NCBI GenBank assembly: GCA_022457155.1
Contig: JAJGOT010000099.1
Coordinates: forward strand, 389,001-453,000
From: Cladopsammia gracilis
Taxonomy: Eukaryota > Cnidaria > Anthozoa > Scleractinia > Dendrophylliidae
Length of the DNA: 64,000 nucleotides
Direction of reading: 5' to 3'
Each line of letters begins with the position of its first letter. Position 1 is the stretch's first letter. The translations under genes and the position numbers were made by a program. A model generated the notes under the pieces. It did not search any database. It had not been told where the DNA came from and saw only the letters and a program-made list of their open reading frames with translations. Shown piece after piece: positions 12,801 through 25,600 of this stretch.

Positions 12801-15800
12801 TATTAATGTAGCCAGAGCCCTACATCATTGGCCCAATATTAATATATCTAGAGCCCAACTTCATTGGCCCAATATTAGTGTAGCCAGAGCCTAACATCAT
12901 TGGCCAAATATTTATGCAGCCAGAGCCGTACATCATTGGCCCAATATTAATATAGCCAGAGCGCAACTTCATTGGGCCAATATTAATGCAGCCAGAGCCC
13001 TACATCATGGGTCCAATATTAATGTAGCCAGAGTCCAGCTTCATTGGCCCAATATTCAGGTAGCCAGAGCCCTACTTCATTGGCCCAATATTAATGTAGC
13101 CAGAGCCTTACATCGTTGGCCCAATATTAATGCAGCCAGAACCCTACAGCATTGGGCCTGGCGCACGCTACTTGTGTACACGAGCGTAACACCGTGCTTA
13201 TGCACCAATTCACGTTCTGTGAAAGGCACGGATTTCACGCAAAAGCAAGGCACAGGTTCGGCACGTTTTACAGAATGCTTATGCACAGTTTAGGCACAGC
13301 TTAGGCACAGTTTACGCCCATTTAGGCACGTTTTTCGGAAACGTTATATTTAACTCGTCCGAAGGCAAGCCGTACGAAAATTTTCGGCGAGTGACCAACC
13401 AGATTCAGTCCGTAAAAAATATGGTTATCAGCGAGAATCGAAAGTGACAAGTCATAGTAATAATTCGGCTGACACGAGCAAGACAAACAAACGAGAATTG
13501 AGCGAGAACAGCAAGACATATTAATAATAAAACATGATAAATGTGACCTTCCACGGGAAAACGTACACTAAATAGTTATCTGTTAAACGGCCTAAAAGCG
13601 TTTGATTGCAGTTCGGAAACTGCGTTAAAATGGTTTAGGAAAGCATTAGAAGCGTTGGATAAACCGTTCGAATTTTCATCCATGCCGTTTGAAGCGTTTA
13701 TAAAAAAAAAAAGCGTACAAAACTTTTTTCCAGGCCGTTGACGCGTTGAAAGCGTTAGGAAAGTCGTTCAAATTATTCGTTCGGTCCACAGAGTTTGATA
13801 CTTAACAAAAGTCGTTTGAACAAAATATTTAAACAGCAGTTTTAAGGTTTACCTTCTCTGTTGTTTGATTTGACTTCTTCGTTCTTTGTTCTCGTGAATA
13901 TTCGACAAAATATCGCCGACATTTCGAGAGTACTTTCGCATCGTTCTCATGATAACTTGCACACGAAAATTCGCAAAGCAAATTAAAAAAAAGAAGCGAA
14001 TTTTTAGAAATTTCGCTGAAACGAAACGAAACACCGGTGAACTTTCCTGCCGAAAATACAAAGTGTTGCAGCGCCAGTTCGCTTAAACAAAGATTTTTTG
14101 GTATCAAATGCGTCATGAACTTAAATATTTGAAGAAAACGTGATATAAATCTATCTTTCTGTTTTAACAATTCGAAATTAGCGTTGTTTTCCGCTTTGTA
14201 ATCATTGTTACTCAACTGGTGCACTGATTCTTTTTGGAGACAGATCGTTTTGTCAATAAACACGCAAATATGTGATCTGCACAGTTTTGACATCAGGTTA
14301 TGCTAATTTATTGCCGAAATTTGACCAACTTGTGAAAACACCAGACAGCTCATCCGATGAATAAAATGACCCATTCCGTTTTATAAATCCAAATCGAATG
14401 ATAAAACTCCAAAACGTCAATTTGTTCGAACAACTTTTTGAATGTTTGGCAGTATTTATCCAAAGCCGATGACCGAATGGTCAGAAACTACATCTGTATT
14501 AAATACAAGTACCATTCTACATCTCCAAACGGCTGGGAAAGCGGCAGTGCGGGAAGAATACAAGTAAACACGATTACTGATTTCCCGCCGTCGCTTTCAC
14601 TTGGAGAAAAAATAATTCGTTGCATGAGAACAGTGTTGCAATTTATCGTCATAACAATGTGTGACCAAAAAGCGCTGTGACACGAGCAAGATGAAAATAA
14701 TGTTTCCCGGGAATATTTACATAACGCAGTTCAAAGGCACAATTTAGGCCCGAATTAAGGCACAACTTAGGCACAACTTAGGCACAGCTTAGGCACTGCT
14801 TAGGCACAGCTTAGGCATGAAAAAAAGCTAGACATGCACACTTCATGCACAACTTGGGCACACTTTTTGCACAACTTGTTCGTGCCAAGGCACACTGTAG
14901 AATCCGTATTTCGATCCAACGTACAACGAAACGTATTTTCATGTAAAATAAACGCTGTCTAACCGTGAAAATTGGATTGTAGTTTGAGTATGGATTTTCC
15001 AAATTGAAAATTGTTAACCCAGGAAATAAGCTGAACTTATGAGCACTTCAAAAGTCTTTTTGTTTTTTAACATAAGAAACGGAGCTAAAACCAAATCGAT
15101 TTTGAAAATTTTCGACCAGGCTGTTTTTGTAGGTACGTAATATTAGGTTACCTTGCTGCAAATTGCTATAAATTTGTTATTTTTCGATCATTTAAAGTCA
15201 TTCTTAAAATACATAATGTTCATTAGCTATTAACTTCAATTGCAAAAGAAAAAATGCCTACATATCATCAAAGCGGAGAAATTATGAATTGTGCCACGTT
15301 AGACTGTAAATGTTACGCGTAGTGTCCAAAATGGCCTCATTTTTGGTGACTATCGTAAAATTTTCTGTTTTATTCAACCCTATATGCAAAACTAAAATTG
15401 TTCACAGGGAAGACATTAATGAACTTTAGTTTTTTTACCAAATCTCAACCTAAACTGAATTTTAATAATTTCAGAAGAGCTAAATTAAGTGTGAATTTTA
15501 GCCATGTACACCGGTAGCGTGCGCCAGGCCTTATTTAATTTACCATGATACACAATTCATAATTTAAAACAACAAAGTTGAGACATTATTAAAAAATATT
15601 AAATAAATTTACAATAAAGCAAGAAACTAAAAAATGTACATAAACACAAGAGAAAAGATAGCAGCGGTCTTGAGATTCACAGAATGTGCACCATGTTGCT
15701 CTACAGTAGTGCAATACAATACAATATCTTTTGTAAACATTTATTGTCGTCCTTCAGTAGCATCGTGAATAAAGTAAGGTAAAGTAAGTATAGTCAAGTG

Positions 15801-18800
15801 AGGCCTTTAAGCAACTGTGTCCAAGCCCGAAAAAAGCCTGAAAAAAAATCAGGGCTTTTTAACGGGAATCAAACCCGTGACCTTCGCATTGCCGGTGCGA
15901 TGCTCTACCAACTGAGCTATCAAAGCCACATGTTGGGAGCATGGTCAAATGTGGGACGTAGTAGACTCGGCCCAAGTCTAAGTTCAGTAAACATTTATTG
16001 TCGTCCTTCAGTAGCATCGTAAATAAAGTAAAGTAAGTATAGTCAAGTGAGGCCTTTAAGCTACTGTGTCCAAACCCGAAAAAGCCTGAAAAAAATCAGG
16101 GCTTTTCAACGGGAATCGAACCTGTGACCTTCGCGTTGCCGGTGCGATGCTCTACCAACTGAGTTATCAAAGCCACATGTTGGGAGCATGGTCAAATGTG
16201 GGACGTAGTAGACTTGGCCCAAGTCTAAGTTCGGTAAACATTTATTGTCATCCTTCAGTAGCATCGTATACTAAACATTTTTCGTCGTCCTTCAGTAGCG
16301 TCGTAAATAAGAGCATTCCACCGGTAACGCGAAGGTCACGGTTTTGATTCCCATTGAAAAGCCCTGATTTTTTTTCAGGCTTTTTCGGGCTTGGACACAG
16401 TAGCTTAAAGGCCTCACTTGACTATACTTACTTTACTTTATTTACAATGCTACTGAAGGACGACAATAAATGTTTACTGAACTTAGACTTGGGCCAAGTC
16501 TACTTCGTCCCACATTTGACCATGCTCCCAACATGTGGCTTTGATAGCTCAGTTGGTAGACCATCGTACCGGCAACGCGAAGGTCACGGGTTCAATTCCC
16601 ATTGAAAAGCCCTAATTTTTTTTCAGGCTTTTTCGGGCTTGGACACAGTAGCTTAAAGGCCTCACTTGACTATACGTACTTAACAATATCTTTTATTTAA
16701 ACATGATAAAAATTAAAGCTGATGCTTGTGCGGTCGTGTTACACTTGTTGTATGTTTGAGTGTATATTTGTTTAAAAACAAACCAACTGGGAATAGGAGT
16801 GAGTAATTAAAAAATCTCATGTCCCAAGGGGGGAGGGGGAGGGTGGGAGGGAGGGAGGGTATAAGAGAGGGGGGATTATTACAAAAACTGACTTCCGTAG
16901 GGGAGACTTATTAGAGAGGGTGGAGGGGTTAATAGAAAGGGGGGTTAAAAATGCTTTTACGGTAATTGAATTTTTAAAACTCTTACCAGATGGCTTTTGG
17001 TGTACAAGGATAATTGATTCAGAAGTACTGACTGATAACTACTTTAGGCATTAATTTTATGAATGCCATGAATGTCAACTGTTCCATTTTGTAGAACTTT
17101 ATTTTATTTATTTTATTTATTTTTATTTTTTGTAGTGACACATTGCCTCTTGTTGACATGTACGGCCTTGAAGGATTAAAAGAACTTTTAACCTGCACTT
17201 TGAAAATTGAAAAATGTCATTTGTTTCATAAGGTGAGAAACTGGTATCAAGAAATCAAAAGGTAAGGTAAAGTCGCACTCGGGCCACGATGGCCCACACG
17301 GCCGGAGCTTAACCCGGTTTCCGTAGCATGAAGCAACTAGGAATATTGCTGCTCCCCCCTGGATGGGATGCTAGTCCATCGCAGGGTTACCCCCAGCATT
17401 TTGTCGCCGGTACCCATTTATACACCTGGGTGGAGAGAGACAGTGTGGAGTAAAGTTTCTTGTCTAAGGAAACAACACGACGGCAGAGACCAGGCTCGAA
17501 CCACCGACCTTCAGGTTGAAAGTCCGACGCGCTATCCACTAGACCACCGTGCCGCCCCAAGAAATCAAAAGATGCACATAAAATGCGCATAAATCTGTGA
17601 TTTGGACAGTTGCGTTCAAACTCACTGATGAAGAGGCAGCAGCCTCGAAACGTCTGAGAAACTAAATTTTGGTGCTATAATTGTAAAAAAAATCTAAGTC
17701 TACATTCGAGAAACTATCAAGGCCGATGTAGACGGCACAGCTTTGTCGCATGCGATTTTTTGTAGCGCACGCTGCTTGCGTCAGGCGAAATTTTATACAA
17801 CTCACATCATATAACAATGTGTGTGGCTGTGATTGTCGTAAGGTTTTAAAACATGTTTTAAGGCCGATTTACACGGTACAACTTTGTCGCATGCGATTAT
17901 TTGAAGCGCGCGCTGCTTGCGTCAGGCGAAAATTGTATACCACTCGCATCATATAACATTGTTTGTGGCTACGATTGTCGTAGGGTTTTAAAACATGTTT
18001 CAAAATCCTACAACTTTTTTCGTGTTGCATGCAACAGTTGTGAGCGAGTTGTAGGTTGATTTAGACGACGCGATTTGTGTTGTATGTATGGCGTGAGCAG
18101 GTTTCATGCGATAGTTGTAGGCAAAATGCAAATGTTGTGCCGTTTAAATCAGCCTTTAAAATCCTACTGCATACAACAGTTGTGAGCGAGTTGTAGGCTG
18201 ATTTAGACGATGCGATTCGTGTTGTATGTATGGCGTGAACAGGTTGCATGCGATAGTTGTAGGTAAAAGTTGTGCCGTCTAAATCGGCCTTTGAGGGTAC
18301 TCCCAAAGTTCACGCTAGTTTCAAGAATGATATGACAAACTATATATCAATAGAGAGTTTAATGAATGTAGTTTTGGATAAAATATATAATTTTATCGAC
18401 CTTTTCTTTTACGCATGGCCAGGAGCCGAGCAACCACCAAAAGACCAAAGGTTGCTCAATAAGACCTTAATGACTGGCACCAAGTGAAACAAGTAGTTTT
18501 GTTTCCCCGAGACCCTCAATGGGAAGGGAAAACAAGGGGAAACAGAACTCACTGTTTCCCCTGAGGCCAGTAATTAAGTGTTTTGTTAAGGCCCGTTTAC
18601 ACAGGCCATTTTTTGTGCATTTTTTCTCGCACTTGTCGATGCAATTGTTGTCGCGCGCAAGTTGCATCTTCAAATCGCATGTGTAAATGGGCGGCGATTT
18701 GGGCGCCATTTGTCGCGCGATGTCGCAGAGATCAACTTGGCGGCGATTTTTGGGAAATCGCAGCAAATATCGCACCCGAATCGCACAGGAAATTGCCGCT

Positions 18801-21800
18801 AGTTACACTTGCGGCAAAAAATGCATTGGAGAGCGCGACAAAAAACGCATCAAAAATCGCATGTGTAAACAGGTCTTTATACCTCCCAACTCACTTTGTG
18901 TCAAATTGCACACACATTTGTCGCGATTTCAAGGCGCACGACTTGATCACGTGCAAGTCGAAAGTTCAAGTTGTTGTTTTCCTCGGAAGTTAGTGAATTT
19001 TGTTCGCCCTAGGGAGGTACACTGTTTTGACCCATGACACGTGACACGTTCTTGTCCAATCAAAAAAGACGTTTGAGTTGGGAGTTAGAGCAGTTTTCAA
19101 TTGAGTGTCGAAAGTAATTACACAATTACTTTGGTTATGCATTGCTACGCTTTGTGATTGGCTAAAAAATCTCGCGCCACTTTCTCGACCCATCAGAAGT
19201 AAAACCAAAACCAATCGTGACTTGCTCGCACGCGTTTTCCGCTTGGCGCCGCCGACATGTAATTACTTCGAGCTCTGATTGGTTCATTGAATTGTTTAAG
19301 ACTGCTGTGATTGGTCAGAGTAATTACTTTGGTTTTGGTTTTACGACACTCAATTGAAAACTGCTCTATAACAATTGGATTAATTGGGTATCAAATGCCG
19401 CGGCAAGAGCGAAATAGCTGCACAGTGTTACTCACAATGAATCAATCAGTGAACGCAGTTGTTGATTTGTTTTTCTTGCAGCCCTGTGGTGAATGTACAA
19501 CTGGTGTCTCTGAGTGTTTGGAAGTATCAGAATTATTTGGTCTTACTGAACTCAAAAAATCTTGCATCAAGTAAGTTATTTGGTATGTTTTTGTGACATC
19601 TGCTGATTGCGTGATACTACTTATTACCACAGATTTTAGAAGAGAAAACTACACAATTATTTATTTTCTATAGGCAATAGAAAGTAGGAAGACACAATCA
19701 CGATACTGCTACCTTTATTAAACCGTAGTTTGTCGATCGATTGGTTGCACTATTGTAGCTTTTTACCGTCACACAGAAAACTTACTTAGTGCAAAAATCG
19801 TACAGTCGAACACCGATTTACGGAAGGGGGAGGGGGGGGGGGGGGGGAGTTGGGTTATCTCGTCTGCGCTCGATATTTTTAGCTGTGTCGCTGCATTAAC
19901 TTTTTTTTTTTTTCAAAATCACCCAAACCCCACCCCACCACCAATCTCTTCACGTTGGCCAATTCACCTTATCCAATGAATGCAACTGAGCTAATAAAAT
20001 AAAATTTTCATAAATCAAAATATATTTTTCTACAGATGGATGGCAAAACACTTTGACCGTGTTCTGGGCACCAAAGGATTTACTACGCTTCCCAAACAAC
20101 TTCAAGAAGAGCTTCTGGTGGAAATACAAGGAAACTTTGTAAGCATTCTTTGTACATTATTTTTTTCACACGGTATTTTACCCTGCGTGGTAGGCGCTAA
20201 ACAGGATAGGAGAAGTTGCGCTCCGTGCTCCCCCTACCCGCGCGCCCGAATTCTCCCTTCTCCTTGTTGTCTCCTTTCCTGTGTCTGTGAATGGGGTGCG
20301 AACTCTTTCAGAGAAGCAGTACTTTCAATATTCACGGCGAGATCTGTTAGATCGTTAACTTGGATCGAAACTATTTTCTTGACTAGGTCGTTTGAACAAA
20401 TGAGGAAAATACAAAAGTGTTGTTGACGCAATTTGTTCAGTTATTTCTGACTTAAGCGCACTGCTTTAAACGAAGTCGATACAAAATCTTACAGCGCGAC
20501 AATGCACTACATACTGAATTGTAGTATGTGGCGCTTATTCCTTTCACTCCCAGAGTCAATCATAGAGACATATAATGTAGTTCTAACTAATACTTTTGAG
20601 TCTGTCCACGAAATTCTACAGTGTGACCATTCAATTCAATAGGTCATTTGCACGATGGCGTCATTTGACTACAACTACCAGAATTCATTTCGTTTTTCCT
20701 TTCTTATTTAAATTTTGTAATCCCAGTGCGGTTTAAATAACAATAGCCCTAATTTGCACTACAAAAACAAAAAACTGAAGGATTCTGGTAGTTGTAGTCA
20801 TATGACGTCATCTTGCAAATGGCCTATTCGGCAGTACTTTGCATGGTACCATTTGTTTTTCAATATTTTACAAAATGAAATTTGGGATTTTTCTTGAATT
20901 ATGATCTTTGGCACTCTTGGAAATTAAAGGGTTAAGTTGTGCTGGCGCCAATACAAAAGTATTGTTAGTCTATAACATGTGTAACCTCCTAAGCAGACGT
21001 CAAGAGGGCTCATCACGCTGTGAGAAGTGTGGACTATTTATTGTTTTTTTTATTATTATTTTCTCAACGATCTGCGTTTTTTATACAGTGCACCATTAGC
21101 CCTGGCCGAATAATGGCCATGGGAAGGGAAAGACAGGAGAGGAGAGGAGAAACAACCCCCCCCCCCCCCCCCCCGATTTCTCTTTCGTAAACGGTCGATG
21201 TCATTTTTAACGGTCGATGCCATCATTAACATTCATTAGTAACCAAGCCTTTTATTATGGTTGGTGCCATTTCTCGCCAGTTTATCCCTGGATTAGGACG
21301 AAAGTAGGCTATCGTTATTAGATAAAATTAGGCCTAGGTAAAGCAATCATTAGACCTAAGCTACATTCACGATTACGTTAGATTTAGGGAAAGGGTCACC
21401 CGTTACAGATGTATCATAAAGAAAACCACCTTTTATAATAGGCCATTTCCGAGTTACGTTACGCACGTTGTCAAAGCGAGGCTAGGTGCTAAACCTTTCA
21501 TATGAAAATTAGTTTGGCCTATTAAATTGTTCTTGGGTTTGCCGGATCAACTCAGTGGCGAAGAAGGGATGTTAGCATACAAGAGGTTCCGGGTTGACGA
21601 TTCTTGGTTAGAAATTGCGTCCCTGTCCCCGTTTACTTGCCACGTTGCCTGTGAGAAGATAATGTGAGTGGCTTTCTGAAGCTTACCTAATTGAAAAATA
21701 CTTGTTTACAGGCAATCTCTTCAGCTATTGAAGTTCTGAATCACTGCGACAGACTTTCTTCCTGTACACCGCCGGTCAAATGGACTGAGCCTGTTCACGT

Positions 21801-22292
21801 GGCTGTCTCCACTATTCAAGAGTCGTGTCTCTTATTCATCTCCAATAACTTCTTTTGTTTGGTCGATGAAAAGAGTTTTCATGAAATCCTCAAGGTAAAT
21901 TTATAGTACTTTTTGTCTTTAATACCTGGTTACAATTATGCAGATTATCGTGAGAATACCTTGCGCTTAGCTGTGAAATTTATCCGGGAGAATTTATTCT
22001 GGAGAATCATTTCATAGCTTTGCCTTATTTCGCGTATTCCAAGCTCGTGTAGTTAGAAGTATTTTTCGTCTGATGAAGACGTATATTTAACAATTAGACC
22101 CGTAGCCCGAAAGGGCTACGGGTCAATAGCCAATTGTTTTAGTATCACCCAACTAGTCGGACAGAAAAAGGCAATAATAAAAAAAAGCAATTGCAAGTTG
22201 AAGAAATATTTATTTGGGAATAAAACGAAAAATAAAACCGGCGAATTTCGCTACTCGATGACTATTACTATTAGACCCCTAGTAGCGTAGCA

Positions 22293-22324
<32 letters not shown>

Positions 22325-22594
22325 GTTGGGTGATACTAAAAGGGAATAGTCATCTTCTCTCCCTCTCAAAGTTTGAAGTCTCACGTCAAACGCAGCGATC
22401 AATTTTGCATTTCCACATTTTAAGGGTTTGAATTGGCTTATTTCTCCTCCTGACTCTAATGAGAAATTGTTTAGCAAATTAATTATAATTAATTATATAC
22501 TACAGCGCTATAACGTGAAAATGGGCATGGTGACCCCTCTTTTTATTATATTTGTGATGCACTAGAAGTAATGAATAACTAACTTGCAAAGTTT

Positions 22595-22625
<31 letters not shown>

Positions 22626-25600
22626 ATTTTAGGGTATAGGCTGGTCGATTCCTGTCCTAGAGAAGATTATGTCTGCAGTGAAAAAGCACCTCGCGATTGA
22701 GAATTGCTGTGATCAACTTAGGGCCGTTCTGAGGTTAAAAAGGCTCCTTAAACTGAGGACCATGGAGGAGGACAATGAAAGCTACCCAGAGGTAAGTAAC
22801 ATTTACTCAACGAGCAGCAGGCCAACGCGATCAATCGATTACAGTCAAACCGGATGTTCTTTTGATGGCAACTTTGCAAACTTCCGCCGCAACATTCGGG
22901 TATTTTGATTGACAGTTTGCTTCGAGCAAGTTGGAAGTTACGCGAGCAAGTTGCAACTTTCGCGAGCAAGTTGCTATTTCAAACTTGTTGTCAGTTGCAA
23001 ATTGCGAATTTTATGAAAACACGTCCTTCAGTTATGGCTCACGTACATCGCAATAATACCACCTCGGTTGAGAAAAGAGAGAGAATAATGGTCGTCTGGT
23101 GTAAAACAAGAACAAATCCAACGCATTGTTGGATTATCAAGGCAAACTGTATCCAATATTGTAAACAGATTTTTAGTTTTATTGTTTGTACACGACCACA
23201 TCAGCTTTTGCTGCATTTTTATCGTGTTTAAATAAATGCTGTTATTATTATTATTATTACAACACAAGACGTATTTTCCCGGTAAACCTGGCTGAGAGGA
23301 ACGAACAGTTTCTACTCCTGACATCATAGAGTTTGTGGAATACTGCAAGGTAACCAAACCAAGTACTTTCAATTCAGAAATTCGGCAACTGACAGCAAGA
23401 TTGAAATAGGAACTTGCTCGCGAAAGTCGCAACTTGCTCGCGAAAGTTGCAACTTGCTCGCACAACTTCCAACTTGCTCGAAGCAAACTGTCAATCAAAA
23501 TACCAATGTTGCGGCGGAAGTTTGCAAAGTTGCCATCAAAAGAACATCCGGTTTGACTGCAAGGTTTTAGTCGCTAAAACAGGCCAATAGCCCTTATGCA
23601 TGTTTACGTCAGACTAGCTAATTTCACCCCCAAGCCTCGCTTTCGAAACTGTGTAAACCTGTGACAATCTCATCAATGTATTCTCAAAGGAGCAAAGTTG
23701 AAAAGAGTACTCACTCAAAAACAACGTGAACTTGTCAAAGGTTTGCAAGGAATTTCGTACAAACGAGGCCTGGTGGTGAATTATGAGCTGGTGACGTCAT
23801 CACGCATAAGGCCTATTGGAACTTTTAAAGAGTGAGCGCAGGATCCGGTGATTTCCCGCAAAGTGGATGATAAATTTATCGAACCTAGAGAAAAACGAAG
23901 TGAATCGTATTTTTTGACATTGCGGCATGGCAATGTTATTTGCAATTCCCCTTTGGGAATTCGAACTGTTATATAGGTGGTTTGCACCTTACGTCACGGC
24001 GGCCATGTTGGATGACAGTAAACAAAAGATTTCTCATTGGCTTCTATTGTTGTTTCATCCAACATGGCCGCCATATCTTTTGTTCGTGAATTCCTTTGGG
24101 AATGGTTGCAAACCATCAATTGTTCGTTTCCACGAGGTTTACCCATTAACGCCACCAGTTACAAGCTCAAAATAAAAATAAAAATTATTTTTCATCTATT
24201 TCAGGAAGTAGATGAGCTCATTGTCGGTTTAGACAACGACTGTGTCAAGTTCATAAGGTCCAACCTTTTCAAGGTGACTCGGTCGGAGGGCTGGAAACGA
24301 TTGAAGCCCGCCACACAGCGAGAGATAAAGGAAGGTAAAAATTAACCCCTGTGGAGTGGAGCGGGGCGGAGAGAGGGGGAGGGGAGGGGGGTCTCCCATA
24401 TAAAGTAACAATGCGTGTAAGAACTAGGCAATGCTCTATTGTTCCGCGGCATTTCGCTTTCCCCACATAAGATTGTTTAGGTGTTTCTTACTGAGAATGA
24501 TCAACCTATGGACAACATGATTTTTAAATAAAATTTGCTGGAACTTTATTTTAAAGTGATGTTTCTTTTGTGCTACAAGATTTCATCCAATCGTGAAACT
24601 CCAAAACAATGGCCAAGAAAGGCTTCTTATTTTACATGTTTCCCACATAGAATTTTGGTTGCGTGATTAAAACTCAAAATAGTTTTCACTAAAAGGGAAT
24701 CAGTTAGTAAACTAGAGAGAAATAAATGCACTACCTGGTTAAGTTATGGTAGATTTTCACGTTTTAGCCAATGAGGTGGACGGTTTCAACAATATCAAAA
24801 TTAACAACTTTCTCAGTGCATTCCTTGCCGTTAGGTTGCCTAGTTCTTATTAGGACCATTACTTAACGTGACGAAGGTGATTGTCGGAAGAAAGTCTTAA
24901 AAAGAACCAAGCGTATTCTAAACCCCAGAGCCGCCTGGCCTTCTTAACCGCCGGATTATAGTAGTCTGTTAACAAAACTGGATCATAATTTTTAAGTTTC
25001 TACTGATTCAAATATGTTTTTATGGCTTCCTAAACTTATAACCAAAATAGGTGTCATTCTGCTCCTTTAAATTACCAGACGTTTAACAGCTAAACTCGAC
25101 ACCACCTTTCATTATTCTGTGTCAACTTGTCAGTTTTGTCCCGGTCAATTTTTAACTTTGTATTTTACACGTTTGCAATAGGCGCTGTTTTCAGTGGTCT
25201 TGGTGATGCAAGGGATCAACGTGGAGCGGGAAAGAGTACTGATAGACGAATCTTAGCGCCGGTAAGATTCATTGAAAACTTGAGTAAGACCGGGCAAGTT
25301 CGAGTTGTCCTACGTCATCCGTCACTATATTGTCCTTTTTACTGTCGACTACGTGAAGTAGCTATCGAAATCACGTTGTTTGTGGCGCTCGAGAGGACTC
25401 GATAACAGCACATTTTTGGAGAAATAATAAAAATAATACAGCAACGAAAACCATTTCCCTACCCTTCTTTATCTTAGTCACTGCTTTCGAGTTTAACTTC
25501 ATCAACAATCTGCCATCAGCATTTGAAATTGCACAAAGAACAACCTGTATGGCGTCACACGATTCGCTCTCGACCGGTGACGTAGGACGACTAAGTTTTC

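Larger units (their letters stand above)
15730..16680. repeat. Cluster of tRNA-derived repeat units, direct and inverted
   Basis: Two head-to-tail minus-strand units (about 15730-15985 and 15986-16255) are followed by a partial and a full plus-strand unit (about 16317-16425 and 16450-16680). Each full unit contains the tRNA-like body, a hairpin agccctga/tcaggct around a T run, and the shared flank gtaaacatttattgtcgtcc. The whole block is a large imperfect palindrome. Confidence 0.75.

Noticed and set aside
12075..13155. CRISPR-like array
   Set aside because: Units are contiguous tandem repeats with no unique spacers, and the DNA is animal nuclear sequence.
15798..16347. Reading frames over the tRNA-like cluster
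   Set aside because: They translate tRNA-like repeats; the cloverleaf structure and T-run terminators explain the sequence better.
24229..24466. Pro-rich minus-strand frames
   Set aside because: Overlap the real BTBD8-like exon 24205-24334 and a G-rich purine tract; no homology or splice support.
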